DNA of 64,000 nt from Chthoniobacteraceae bacterium (GCA_947476255.1 CANJPY010000007.1:1-64000), one strand, 5' to 3'. Shown: positions 54,075 through 63,957, numbered from the stretch's first letter. Numbers and translations are program-made. Notes: generated by a model not told the origin, from the sequence alone.

Positions 54075-55088
54075 ATGAACCCATCACTGTTTCCCTCCCT
54101 AGTTCTATGCCTAACCCTTGCGTCAGGCGCGCATGCCGCCGACGCAAAGTTCAACATCAAGGAAGACGCCCATGGCGTCGCAGTCACCGTGGATGGCAAA
54201 CCCTTCGCCAATTACGTGCTCGACCAGACCAACAAACCGTTTCTATTCCCAGTGTACGGCCCCACGGGTAAAGCAATGACCCGCGCCTTCCCGATGCAGG
54301 ATGTCCCCGCGGAGGCAAAGGCTCAGCGCGACCACTTTCATCATCGTGGAATCAATTTCGGCCACGAAAGCATAAGCGGCACGGACTCGTGGAGCGAACG
54401 CGGGACGCATGAACCTGGGCTCAACAATCCCAAAGCCGCCGAATCTGCGCAAAAGAGAATCGATGCGCTGGGTTCGATCAAACACGTTAAGTTTACTGAG
54501 CTCAAGACAGACTCTGACACGGCGGTCGTCGCCGAGGTATGCGAGTACGTGGACGCACGTGGCAAGCGCCTGTTGACGGAAGAACGGCGCCTGACTTTTA
54601 GAGCGACAGGCGAAACACGCAGCATCGATTTCGATCAGGATTTCCTGGCCACCGACGGGGATGTTACGTTGGACGACCGCAAGGATGCAGGGCTCTCGAT
54701 CCGCGTTCCAACGAGCATGGCCGTGGACAGCAAAGAGGGTGGGAAGATTGTAAACAGTGAGGGAATCGCAGACAAGGAGGCATGGAGCAAGGCCGCCAAG
54801 TGGTGTGATTACACTGGCCCCGTGGAAGGCGAAGCGCTCGGGATTGCGTTTCTGAACCATCCCAGCAGCTACCGTTACCCCACGCGCTGGCACGTGCGCA
54901 CGTACGGCCTTTTCACCGCGAATCCATTTGCATCCAAGCAATACGACAAGGAGCTTCCCGAGAACGCCACGGTCTTGAAGTCAGGCGAACGCCTTAAACT
55001 CCGGCACCGTTTTGTCTTCCACAAAGGAGATTCCGAAACCGCAGGCATCGCGAAAATGTTCGAAGCCTACGCGAAAGAAACGCGCTAA
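54075..55088 (+). CDS. PmoA-family (DUF6807-like) exported protein
   Basis: Signal peptide; DQTNKPFLFPVYGPTGKAMTRAFPM...DHFHHRGINFGHESISGTDSW. Confidence 0.8.
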   Translation: MNPSLFPSLVLCLTLASGAHAADAKFNIKEDAHGVAVTVDGKPFANYVLDQTNKPFLFPVYGPTGKAMTRAFPMQDVPAEAKAQRDHFHHRGINFGHESISGTDSWSERGTHEPGLNNPKAAESAQKRIDALGSIKHVKFTELKTDSDTAVVAEVCEYVDARGKRLLTEERRLTFRATGETRSIDFDQDFLATDGDVTLDDRKDAGLSIRVPTSMAVDSKEGGKIVNSEGIADKEAWSKAAKWCDYTGPVEGEALGIAFLNHPSSYRYPTRWHVRTYGLFTANPFASKQYDKELPENATVLKSGERLKLRHRFVFHKGDSETAGIAKMFEAYAKETR

Positions 55089-55146
55089 AACGTCCGCAAG
55101 AATAGTCTCCGCCGAGGACGGAACGTTTGAACCACTGTAGAGAAAC

Positions 55147-55181
55147 CCGTCCTCCCCCAAACAGGTGAGGACGGATTTATT
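55147..55181 (+). terminator. Intrinsic terminator after PmoA-family gene
   Basis: CCGTCCTC...GAGGACGG followed by ATTTATT. Confidence 0.7.
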
Positions 55182-55183
55182 AC

Positions 55184-55778
55184 TAGAGTAGGGAGACGAG
55201 GGTGGTTTGCGGCCACCACCACTCCTTGTCCTCCTCTCCCCCTCATCGAACCGGACGGGCGGGTTTCCCGCAGCCGGCTCTCGGAGGCTGTTCTCCGGTT
55301 TGCTTCATTTGCATTGCCGTGTGGCGTTCGTGGGGAAACGAGTCAGACCGTATTGCCCATGCAGGCGTTCTTCCTGCCCCCCTTGGCTCCCTCGGAGTTA
55401 CCCGATTTCTTCCCTACTATGGGGGCTCTGACTTCTGTCGGAGGTCCCTTGACCTCCTCTCCCAACAGATCTCCTGTGTTCATTGCATTTCCCTTTCCTG
55501 ACATACAATCACCAACCACCCCAGCTTCCTCCTCAACATGACTCGTGTTCGGATGTTGGGGATCGCCACCATAGGCGGCGGGACTTCGTCTGTTGACCGT
55601 AGACTCGTCGAAAGGTTGAGGCCGAATCGTGTTCACTTTGGTGATGGTCTGTCAGGTTCTCTCTGTGGCTTTCCCCCCCGCCTCACGGCGACGCAGTGAC
55701 TTCAATTCCTCATCCAGTTCACCGCACCGGATGGCCGAGGTCTTCCACGTCGGAGGGATGTGCAGCTTCACAGCGCAC
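55184..55778 (-). mobile_element. ORF-less (or ORF-degenerate) group II intron; boundaries approximate
   Basis: Minus strand: GTGCGCTGTG 5' end at 55778, ACAGAAGTCAGAGCCCCCATAGTA-type core motif, domain V GAGCCGGCTGCGGGAAACCCGCCCGTCCGGTTC (55248..55280), 3' end CTCCCTACTCTA. Confidence 0.78.
55248..55280 (-). ncRNA. Group II intron domain V hairpin
   Basis: GAGCCGGC...GGGAAACCC...GUCCGGUUC: catalytic AGC near the 5' base, GAAA tetraloop, 2-nt-type bulge, matches known DV layout. Confidence 0.85.
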
Positions 55779-55827
55779 GATCAGATGCTTCCGACATCTG
55801 ATCCCTCATTGCCGTTTCTAGGTTAAA

Positions 55828-55850
55828 GAGATGCAGTTGTTCTGCATCTC
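55828..55850 (-). terminator. Hairpin GAGATGCAG-AACAA-CTGCATCTC followed by TTT on the minus strand
   Basis: Perfect 9-bp inverted repeat downstream of the minus-strand gene 55951..56721. Confidence 0.6.
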
Positions 55851-55950
55851 GATGGTCAAGGGGGCGACGATCCTCCTCTGCCATCCCCTTCTTTTTCCCT
55901 CCCAACCGAGATGAAAAAGCAGCCCGACGCAGAATTCGCCTCCTCCTTCT

Positions 55951-56721
55951 TTACTTGGGAGAACGCGCTACCGCCGGGCCATCCACGTCGAGGTAGGTTG
56001 GTGTGCTGTCTCTTCCAGGCGATTCGATGCGCAACTGTTTTAAGGTAGTGACTTGGTCGATCGACTGAATCTGCCGAACCGTTAACCTCTTTAACAAACT
56101 GCCATCGTCTCCGTAGGACTCGCTCTTGAGAAAAGCCGCGTCCGCCTGACTCACCCACACCAGAACCTCTTTGTAGGGAGAAGATACCCCCGCAGGACGG
56201 CGCACCCGTATCTTCCAGCACTTCGCCAACATGAGAGACTCTTCTCCTTCCAAGGTTGCCTGTCCCCAGTATAAAAACCTCAGAGACAGGTCCTCGTAAC
56301 AGACTCCCATGTCCGCAATATCATCCGAAAAGTTGACTTTTTTAACGGCCTCCTCGGCGGTGGAGACTTCAAGGGAGGAAGACTTCTCGCCAAAGTGAAG
56401 AGTCACCAGCATGGGCGCCGGCGGCTTGGCATTGGGGAACTCAAATCGCACCTTCGGTCCGTCCATCACCATTCGATACGAGAGAGAACGCGGACCCTTG
56501 CGCAGCTTGCCCTGCAGTGTCTGTTTGATGGAAGCTTGGGCCTCGCGCACTCCTTTGAGCAATGCGGCGGGGTCGATTTTCTGCCCTGACTCGGTCGCGG
56601 CAATTACAGATCCGCCTCCGAAAAAATCGACAGCCTCCCCGGCGACTAGCAAAGTAGCCGCCCTCAAAAACAGACGCATGCCGCCGATGCAGGCAAAATT
56701 CCCCAAGGTTTTCCATTTCAT
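55951..56721 (-). CDS. LolA-like outer-membrane lipoprotein-sorting-type protein
   Basis: Exported; GKLRKGPRSLSYRMVMDGPKVRFEF...SQADAAFLKSESYGDDGSLLKRLTVRQIQ. Confidence 0.65.
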   Translation of the reverse strand: MKWKTLGNFACIGGMRLFLRAATLLVAGEAVDFFGGGSVIAATESGQKIDPAALLKGVREAQASIKQTLQGKLRKGPRSLSYRMVMDGPKVRFEFPNAKPPAPMLVTLHFGEKSSSLEVSTAEEAVKKVNFSDDIADMGVCYEDLSLRFLYWGQATLEGEESLMLAKCWKIRVRRPAGVSSPYKEVLVWVSQADAAFLKSESYGDDGSLLKRLTVRQIQSIDQVTTLKQLRIESPGRDSTPTYLDVDGPAVARSPK

Positions 56722-56766
56722 ACAACGTCGAGCACTCATAGTTTCCTTTACCTTTTCACGAACCTA

Positions 56767-57450
56767 ATGGACAGCCACCTTCTTTTTTTGCTCAACAGCA
56801 AGTGGACGCATCCTTTTCTGGATCGCCTGTTGGGCGTTCTGTCTTGCATGGATTTCTGGATGCCTCTGTTTGGACTCGGCGCGGGCCTTCTTGTTTGGAA
56901 ATTCAAAGTTCGCGGCGCCGCTTGCCTTGTTTTTATCGCAATTGCCGTCCTTGGAAATGAGGAACTGATCTCTCAACCGCTTAAAAACTGGACCGCACGC
57001 GCCCGGCCGCATCAGGCGTTGGAAGGCGTTCGTCGGGTGGAAATGGCTCATATTAAACCGAGATTGTTCGCAGTTTTTGCGCCGATGCAAATCAGCCACT
57101 CCGGCCCCCCCAGTCTGGATGCCTCCCCAAAACGCTCCTTCCCCTCCTCACACACCCTCAATGCAGTCACACTCGGCCTGACCTTCGCTCTCTTGTTTCA
57201 AGCGCGTCTCTGGCTCTGCCTTCCCTTGCTCATGGCTTGGTCCCGCGTGTACACGGGCGCTCACTGGCCCAGCGACGTGTTAGCCTCCCTTGCCATTGGG
57301 CTCGTCTTTAACGGTGCCCTGCTCCTTGCCGCGGAGTGGGTGTGGCGAAAACTTCTTCCACGCTACCACACAGAATGGGTGCACCGCTGGCCCTCTTTTC
57401 TGTTACCCTTCTGCGTCACCTTTCCTCCCGTCCGAGATTCAAGAGCTTAA
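56767..57450 (+). CDS. PAP2-family membrane phosphatase
   Basis: ARARPHQ, KRSFPSSHTLNAVTLG, SRVYTGAHWPSDVLASLAIG. Confidence 0.9.
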   Translation: MDSHLLFLLNSKWTHPFLDRLLGVLSCMDFWMPLFGLGAGLLVWKFKVRGAACLVFIAIAVLGNEELISQPLKNWTARARPHQALEGVRRVEMAHIKPRLFAVFAPMQISHSGPPSLDASPKRSFPSSHTLNAVTLGLTFALLFQARLWLCLPLLMAWSRVYTGAHWPSDVLASLAIGLVFNGALLLAAEWVWRKLLPRYHTEWVHRWPSFLLPFCVTFPPVRDSRA

Positions 57451-57459
57451 ACCCTTTTC

Positions 57460-59064
57460 ATGAACCCAAAACGCTGGCTTTTTACCGCCCTCGCTCTCCT
57501 CACCATCCTGCGTATCTGGATGACAGGAAACATGGAACTCGCTCCTGACGAATCCTATTACTACTTGTGGAGCCAGCACCCCGATGTTTGTTACTTCAGC
57601 AAGGGCCCCGGGGTAGCGGCCGCCATCCGCATCGGCACCGATCTCTTGGGGGCCACAGAACATGGGGTGCGCTTCCTGAGCCCGCTCCTCTCGCTCGCGA
57701 CGAGCCTGCTCCTGTTTCTTTTCGCACGCCGCCTTTTTTCCGAGCAAATCGCGGTTTGGACGGCCCTCGCCATGAACTTCCTGCCGATTCTCCAAGTCGG
57801 CAGCGTCGTCATGACTATTGATCCCCTCTCCATTTTTTTCTGGACCGCAGCCCTCTTCACTTTCTGGCTGGCGCTGGAAAGATCGACTTCCCCAGAAGAC
57901 GAACATCTCCGGGAGGGCTGGAGCTGGTGGTGGCTGGCCACGGGCGCTCTGATTGGACTCGGTTTTCTCTGCAAATGGACCAACGCCATGCAGTTAGTCT
58001 CCATCATTCTCGTGCTTGTGTCCTGCCGCCGGATGAGGCGCCAGTTTTTCAAGCCTGGGTTCTGGCTGATGCTCCTGGTCTTTCTGGTTTTTCTGCTGCC
58101 GCCACTCCTTTGGAATGCGCAGCACCAGTGGATCACCTTTAACCACCTTACCCATAGGGGCGGGATTGGTCAGCCTTTCCGTATCCACATTGGCGAACCC
58201 TTGGCGTTTTTAGGCGCCCATGCAGGGGTGTATTCCCCGCTACTTTTTATAGCCATTGTCATCACTCTTTGCCGCGAATTCCCCAGAGCCAGAGATCATT
58301 TCAATCCTCGTTTCCTCATTGCTTTCGCCCTGCCCTTGTTGCTCATGTACTTTATCCTCTCGCTCAAAAAAGCAGGGGAAGCCAACTGGACGGCTCCTGC
58401 CATGGTTTCAGCTGGCATCCTTGCCGCGGCAGACTGGGTTGAACGGGCGCGACGCAGCGCTCATGTACGCCGCTTCTTGGGCATCAGTCTCGGGTTCGGC
58501 TTGGTTCTGAGTGTTCTCATCATGAACATCGATCTGCTGCGTTCCTTGGGGCTCCCCTACCCCTACAAAAAGGATCCCACCACCCGCTTGAGAGGGTGGA
58601 TCACCGCCGCGGACGCCGTTGAAAAAGTGCGTGCCGCGCGCGAAAAAGCCCTCGGTGCGCCCGTGTTTTTAATTGCAAACGGCCGGGGTGTCGCATCCAG
58701 CGTCGGCTTCTACCTCAAAAACAAACGGATGGAAGGCCCGGGACACCCCCCCATTTACACTCCAGAGTCCCAGTCCATCGATGACCAGTTTTCCTTCTGG
58801 CCGCGCTACGACCAGTTCGTACCCTACAAACCCGGCCAACGCCCCGCAGACGCCCTTTACACAGAAGAAGCAGGATATAACCCCTTCCACGGGCGCACTG
58901 CTCTTTTTATCTCAGACTCCACAGACAACGATGCGCCAAGTTCGATCCTCGGAGGGTTTGAAAAAGCAGAACTCATCGCCTGCGTCGATATCGAGCGCCG
59001 CGGCTGGCGGTTGCGCCAAATCCGTATTTTTGAGTGTACCAATTATCATAGCCGTTCGCTTTAA
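57460..59064 (+). CDS. GT39/ArnT-like glycosyltransferase, multi-TM
   Basis: MELAPDESYYYLWSQHPDVCYFSKGPGVAAAIRIGTDLLGATEHGVRFLSPLL. Confidence 0.87.
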   Translation: MNPKRWLFTALALLTILRIWMTGNMELAPDESYYYLWSQHPDVCYFSKGPGVAAAIRIGTDLLGATEHGVRFLSPLLSLATSLLLFLFARRLFSEQIAVWTALAMNFLPILQVGSVVMTIDPLSIFFWTAALFTFWLALERSTSPEDEHLREGWSWWWLATGALIGLGFLCKWTNAMQLVSIILVLVSCRRMRRQFFKPGFWLMLLVFLVFLLPPLLWNAQHQWITFNHLTHRGGIGQPFRIHIGEPLAFLGAHAGVYSPLLFIAIVITLCREFPRARDHFNPRFLIAFALPLLLMYFILSLKKAGEANWTAPAMVSAGILAAADWVERARRSAHVRRFLGISLGFGLVLSVLIMNIDLLRSLGLPYPYKKDPTTRLRGWITAADAVEKVRAAREKALGAPVFLIANGRGVASSVGFYLKNKRMEGPGHPPIYTPESQSIDDQFSFWPRYDQFVPYKPGQRPADALYTEEAGYNPFHGRTALFISDSTDNDAPSSILGGFEKAELIACVDIERRGWRLRQIRIFECTNYHSRSL

Positions 59065-59128
59065 CGGAGGGAAACCTCACCCTCTTTTTTTGCATTCCTG
59101 TCCGTTTTAAGGAATAGATATCACCCAC

Positions 59129-59830
59129 ATGCTTTCTGTAGTCATTCCACTGTTTAACGAAGAAGACAATATCGTCCCACTTTGCGAAGAAATCACCACA
59201 GTTCTTGCAGGACGCCCTTACGAAATTGTTTTGGTCGATGACAAGTCCACTGACCGGACGCTGAAGCAAATTCCTTCCAAGCCTGAAATTCGTGTCATCG
59301 CTTTTTCAAAAAACACAGGACAAAGCGGGGCAATGTATGCGGGTATTCACGCCGCTCTTGGAGACGTGCTCATCCTGATGGACGGAGACCGGCAAAACGA
59401 CCCCTCAGACATTCCCAAACTTCTTGCGGAGCTGGACAAAGGATTCGACCTCGTCTGCGGTTATCGGGCCTCCCGGAAAGACACCCTTGTCAAAAAACTC
59501 ACCTCGCTGGTGGCCAATACCGTGCGCTCTCGTTTTACACGCGATGGCGTGCGCGACACTGGCTGCACTCTCAAGGTGCTCCGCCGCCAATGCCGCGAGG
59601 CCCTTCTTCCCTTTAATGGAATGCACCGCTTCATTCCAGCGCTGATCAAAGGCATGGGCTATCGCATCACGGAAATGCCGGTCAACCACCGCCCCAGAGT
59701 GGCTGGCGTGAGCAAGTACGGCTTCGGCAACCGCGCACTTCGGGCAACCCTGGATATGTTTGCGGTGCGCTGGTTGCTCTCGCGCCAGATCCAAATTAGG
59801 GTCGATTCCTCGCATCAGGAACCCTCCTAA
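59129..59830 (+). CDS. GT2-family glycosyltransferase (DPM1-like)
   Basis: LSVVIPLFNEEDNIVPLCEEI, VLVDDKSTD, LILMDGDRQNDPSDIPKL. Confidence 0.92.
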   Translation: MLSVVIPLFNEEDNIVPLCEEITTVLAGRPYEIVLVDDKSTDRTLKQIPSKPEIRVIAFSKNTGQSGAMYAGIHAALGDVLILMDGDRQNDPSDIPKLLAELDKGFDLVCGYRASRKDTLVKKLTSLVANTVRSRFTRDGVRDTGCTLKVLRRQCREALLPFNGMHRFIPALIKGMGYRITEMPVNHRPRVAGVSKYGFGNRALRATLDMFAVRWLLSRQIQIRVDSSHQEPS

Positions 59831-59922
59831 AGGCTCTCAAAAGACTCTCGGCCGTCTGCTCTCTGCGCTCTTCTGCGTCCCTTCCTTCGGAAGTGCGCTT
59901 CCCTTACCCTTCGCTTTTTTGG

Positions 59923-61053
59923 ATGATTTACCTCGACGCAAACGCCACCACTCCTCTTGACCCGCAGGTGCTTGAATGCATGCTCCCCGCTCTTTCCCTC
60001 CACTATGGGAACCCCTCTTCGAGCCATTTCGCCGGCCGGCAAACCCGCGCGCTCATTGACACGGCGCGCGATGACCTCGCTTCCCTTCTCGGCTGCAAAT
60101 CCCACGAACTCATTTTCACCTCCGGGGGCACCGAGTCCGACAACCTTGCCATTCTCGGACTAGCCCGCGCCAATGCTTCCAAAGGCCGCCATCTCATTAC
60201 CTGCCAGACAGAGCACCATGCAGTCCTGCACGCGTTTGACTACCTAGAACGCAAAGAAAATTTCACCGTCACACGCCTTGGCGTTAATGCTCTGGGCCAA
60301 TTGGACCCAGAAAAGCTCCAATGCGCCCTGCGCCCAGACACCACTCTGGTTTCTCTCATGAGCGCGAATAACGAAACAGGGGTCAAACAACCTCTCCGCG
60401 AGATCAGCGAAATCTGCAGAAAAGCTGGCGTCTTATTTCACTCTGACGCAGTACAATCCTTTGGCAAAGAACCCTTGGATCTATCCCTTTTTGATGGCCT
60501 CAGTCTGGCTGCCCACAAGTTTTATGGACCAAAGGGGGCGGGCCTCCTTTTTCTCAAAGGGGGCATCTCCCTCGAAGCTGTCCAACTCGGAGGAAATCAA
60601 GAGGGGCAACGGCGGCCAGGCACGGAAAACCCGCCTGCAATCGTCGGCATGGCTGCGGCTGCAAAACTTGCTCTCTCCAGGCTGCACGAGGATACGACTC
60701 TCTTGGCTCCTCTACGCGACAGATTGGAGGCTGGAGTTCTTGCGCGCTGCCCTGATGTCACAGTCCATGGAGCGGGCGCCCCCAGGATTTGGAACACAGT
60801 GAATGTGAGTTTTCCCGGCTCTGACGCCGAGAGCCTTTTAATGGCGCTGGATTTAGAAGGCGTCTGCGCCTCCAGCGGTTCAGCATGCATGGTGGGTTCA
60901 TTGCAACCCAGCCACGTCCTTCAAGCAATGGGCGTTCCCCCCCACCGAGCGGCAAGCGCCGTGCGATTCTCTTTGGGAAGAACCATCACACTGGAAGACA
61001 TTGATGCCGCAATTGGCACAGTAGCCAGAGTGTGGGACCGACTAAGCGCATGA
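59923..61053 (+). CDS. Cysteine desulfurase (NifS/IscS-like)
   Basis: MIYLDANATTPLDPQVLE, FTSGGTESDNLAI, SLAAHKFYGPKGAG, ASSGSACMVGSLQPSHVL. Confidence 0.93.
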   Translation: MIYLDANATTPLDPQVLECMLPALSLHYGNPSSSHFAGRQTRALIDTARDDLASLLGCKSHELIFTSGGTESDNLAILGLARANASKGRHLITCQTEHHAVLHAFDYLERKENFTVTRLGVNALGQLDPEKLQCALRPDTTLVSLMSANNETGVKQPLREISEICRKAGVLFHSDAVQSFGKEPLDLSLFDGLSLAAHKFYGPKGAGLLFLKGGISLEAVQLGGNQEGQRRPGTENPPAIVGMAAAAKLALSRLHEDTTLLAPLRDRLEAGVLARCPDVTVHGAGAPRIWNTVNVSFPGSDAESLLMALDLEGVCASSGSACMVGSLQPSHVLQAMGVPPHRAASAVRFSLGRTITLEDIDAAIGTVARVWDRLSA

Positions 61054-61667
61054 ATATTTTTGCAGCCTTCAGAAAACCAAATCCGCAAAAACCCACCACC
61101 CCTGAACCCCTGGGAACCTACGTCCCAGCGGTCCCGTCCCACCTCAAACCCGCCCCTGACCTGGTACGCTTAGCTCGCACTGCACTCGACAAGCTCGGGT
61201 TGGAGGCACTCGCCAAAAAACTCACCGTCTTTTGGAACCCCAGAATGCGAAGCACTGCGGGCCTGGCCTATCCAAGCAGCATCCAAATCGTCCTCAACCC
61301 CCGACTTGTGACTTTCGGCACAGCGGAGGTTGAACGCACTCTTTTTCATGAACTTGCGCATCTTGTGGCACACCATCGCTGCGGACGCCGCAAAATCGCG
61401 CCTCACGGCCCAGAGTGGCGTCAAGCCTGCCACGACCTCGGACTTCCCAACGAAACACGTTGCCACGATCTCCCTCTGCCCCGGCGAAAGCTGTTGCGTG
61501 AATTCATCTACCAATGCCCGTCCTGCGAATCCCTTTTAGAGCGGGTGCGTGCCTTCCGAAGACCAGCCGCGTGCATGGGATGCTGCAGAAAACATACCTC
61601 GGGCCGCTATGACGAGCGCTTTAAACTCGTGCGTGTGCGCCGCAACCCTACCGCATCGACCCCCTGA
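61050..61667 (+). CDS. SprT-like zinc metalloprotease-domain protein
   Basis: HELAHLVAHHRCGRRKIAPHGPEWR and C-terminal CPSC...CMGC ribbon. Confidence 0.82.
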   Translation: MNIFAAFRKPNPQKPTTPEPLGTYVPAVPSHLKPAPDLVRLARTALDKLGLEALAKKLTVFWNPRMRSTAGLAYPSSIQIVLNPRLVTFGTAEVERTLFHELAHLVAHHRCGRRKIAPHGPEWRQACHDLGLPNETRCHDLPLPRRKLLREFIYQCPSCESLLERVRAFRRPAACMGCCRKHTSGRYDERFKLVRVRRNPTASTP

Positions 61668-61730
61668 ACATTGAACGCACCACCACTACAGCGAGTCTGA
61701 AGAAATTGGTTCCCCCCCCTTTCCACCCCC

Positions 61731-62960
61731 ATGCGTCTTTCAAATTCCTCTCCCATCCATTTGACATACTGCCAGAACATCCACCCTGGCGAAACATGGG
61801 AAGAACACTATCAGGCACTTGCCATAAAGGCCGTCGCTGTTCAAAAGGCGCTTTCTCAAGCGAGTCCCTTCGGTCTGGGGCTTCGCCTCAGCGCCACAGC
61901 AGCGCAGGAACTCCTCACCCCGCAAGCCCTCCAGCTGGGGCGCGACCTCTTCGCGGCACAAAACCTATACCCTTTTTCAATCAATGGCTTTCCTTATGGG
62001 AAGTTTCACAGAGGCCCCGTAAAGAGCGACGTCTACGCCCCAGACTGGCAAACCCCCCAGCGCCTTCAATACACTCTGGAGCTCGGCCGTACCCTCGCAG
62101 CCTGGTTGCCGGAAGGGGTCGAGGGCAGCATCAGTACCGTTCCCGGCTCCTACGCTCCGTGGATAAAATCAAGGGATCAGCAACTCGAAATGGCCCGCAA
62201 CCTCGGAGCCGTTGCCGTTGATTTCGCCAAAATCGAAGCAGACTCAGGCCGCTTCCTCCATCTTGGTCTCGAACCCGAACCGGATTGCTTTTTAGAAACC
62301 ACCGCACAAACCATCTCCTTCTTCCAAGACGCCCTCGAGCAAGGGGCCATTGAACATATCCGCCGTGCTCTAGGCACAGGCACCGAAAGAGCTCTCGAAA
62401 TATTAAGACGCCACATCGGTGTGTGTTTCGACACCTGCCATGTCGCTCTCCAATATGAGAACCTCGCGGAATCCCTGCTCGCCTACAAACGCTCCGGAAT
62501 TCGCATTTCGAAAATTCAACTCAGTGCTGCGCTGCGCACACCCGCGACACGCGAGGGTGCTGAAGCCTTAAAAGCCTTCAGCGAACCGACCTACCTTCAC
62601 CAGGTCAAAGGCCTCAAATCCGATGGAACCGTCCACTCCTGGCCCGATCTTCCCGAGGCTCTTGAGGCTCTTGAGGCGCGTGAGCCGCGTGAGGCGCTCG
62701 CCGACACCCCTTGTCTCCAAGAAATTCGCGTCCATTTTCACGTCCCTCTTTTTGTAGCACCCTCCACGCCGCTTTCCTCCACCGCAGACACTCTTGATGA
62801 AGCCTTCTGGAAAGAAGTCCTTAATGGAGCCTGCCCCCATCTGGAAATTGAAACCTATACCTTTGATGTCCTTCCCAAAGAAGTACATCCAGGCGACATT
62901 GTGGAAAGTATCGCAAGGGAATACCGATGGGTTTTGGAAAAAATCAAACCCCTGCTCTAA
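61731..62960 (+). CDS. eboE: EboE-like metabolite traffic protein (TIM-barrel)
   Basis: HLTYCQNIHPGETWEE...FSINGFPYGKFHRGPVKSDVYAPDW...EGSISTVPGSY matches EboE as I recall it. Confidence 0.78.
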   Translation: MRLSNSSPIHLTYCQNIHPGETWEEHYQALAIKAVAVQKALSQASPFGLGLRLSATAAQELLTPQALQLGRDLFAAQNLYPFSINGFPYGKFHRGPVKSDVYAPDWQTPQRLQYTLELGRTLAAWLPEGVEGSISTVPGSYAPWIKSRDQQLEMARNLGAVAVDFAKIEADSGRFLHLGLEPEPDCFLETTAQTISFFQDALEQGAIEHIRRALGTGTERALEILRRHIGVCFDTCHVALQYENLAESLLAYKRSGIRISKIQLSAALRTPATREGAEALKAFSEPTYLHQVKGLKSDGTVHSWPDLPEALEALEAREPREALADTPCLQEIRVHFHVPLFVAPSTPLSSTADTLDEAFWKEVLNGACPHLEIETYTFDVLPKEVHPGDIVESIAREYRWVLEKIKPLL

Positions 62961-63126
62961 AAGCTGGCCCGCCCGCAGGCACCCCTGAGGGCCTTCCCTG
63001 GAATCCCAAGGTCATGCGCAGGTTTGGATTCTCCTTCTAGAAACCGCAGCGACTACCCGCAGGCGCCTGTAGCCTTAAATCCCTCACCCGAGGGTTTTGC
63101 GGTGGGCACCGAAGCGCGCTCACGCC

Positions 63127-63957
63127 CTACCCCACGGACCGCAGGCGCACCTCGCCCACGTCCAACCCCAACGACTGCTCTGCGACCTTCAAAAAGGAAG
63201 TGGAGGGATCCGTCAAGGCCACTTGCAGCCCTCCGTTTTGCCCATCCGCGCAGGAAAGCCCCCTCGCCTCAAGCACTGACTGGACCTCAAGCGCACAATT
63301 TCTCGCAGAATCCACCAATCGCACAAAAGGTCCCACATGTTTCTCCAAGGCCTTGTACAAGAGCGGATAGTGCGTGCACCCGAGCACCAGGGTATCGATG
63401 CCTTTCTCGAGCATGGGATCCAGATACCGAGCAATCACCTGCGCCGTCACCCCGTCGTCCAACCAACCCTCCTCAATTAAGGGCACCAATAGCGGGCAGG
63501 CCTGCGCCTCTACGCTCACTTCGGGCCGCAATGCGTGGATCGCCCGCTCATAAGCCCGGCTTTGTACCGTCGCACGGGTTCCCATCACCCCCACACGCTG
63601 CGTCTTGGTCGCAGCCACCGCCGCCGCCGCTCCAGGCTCAATGACCCCAATCACAGGCACATCCAACGTCTCCCTCAAGCGGGACACTGCCAAAGCCGAG
63701 GCCGTATTACACGCCACAACAATCAGTTTCGCCCCCTCCTCCAACAACATCCGACTGATCTCAAAACTGTACCGCTCGATGGTGACCGCACTTTTGCCTC
63801 CATACGGCACACGGGCCGTGTCCCCTATGTAATAAATCTGCTCTCCGGGAAGCAACCCACGCAAAGCCGCAGCCACCGTCAACCCTCCAATCCCAGAATC
63901 AAACACCCCTATTGGCAGGGCACACGACGAACGACGGATTTCAGCCTTTTCAACCAT
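63127..63957 (-). CDS. murI: Glutamate racemase
   Basis: IGVFDSGIGGLTVAAALRGLLPGEQIYYIGDTARVPYGGKS, VVACNTASA, LVLGCTHYPLL. Confidence 0.95.
   Translation of the reverse strand: MVEKAEIRRSSCALPIGVFDSGIGGLTVAAALRGLLPGEQIYYIGDTARVPYGGKSAVTIERYSFEISRMLLEEGAKLIVVACNTASALAVSRLRETLDVPVIGVIEPGAAAAVAATKTQRVGVMGTRATVQSRAYERAIHALRPEVSVEAQACPLLVPLIEEGWLDDGVTAQVIARYLDPMLEKGIDTLVLGCTHYPLLYKALEKHVGPFVRLVDSARNCALEVQSVLEARGLSCADGQNGGLQVALTDPSTSFLKVAEQSLGLDVGEVRLRSVG

Noticed and set aside
55343-55636. 97-aa minus ORF in the group II intron as an intron-encoded protein
   Set aside because: No RT motifs; sequence overlaps ribozyme core segments.
63024-63644. 206-aa plus ORF near the window end
   Set aside because: Mostly antisense to murI; Pro/Arg-rich shadow translation.
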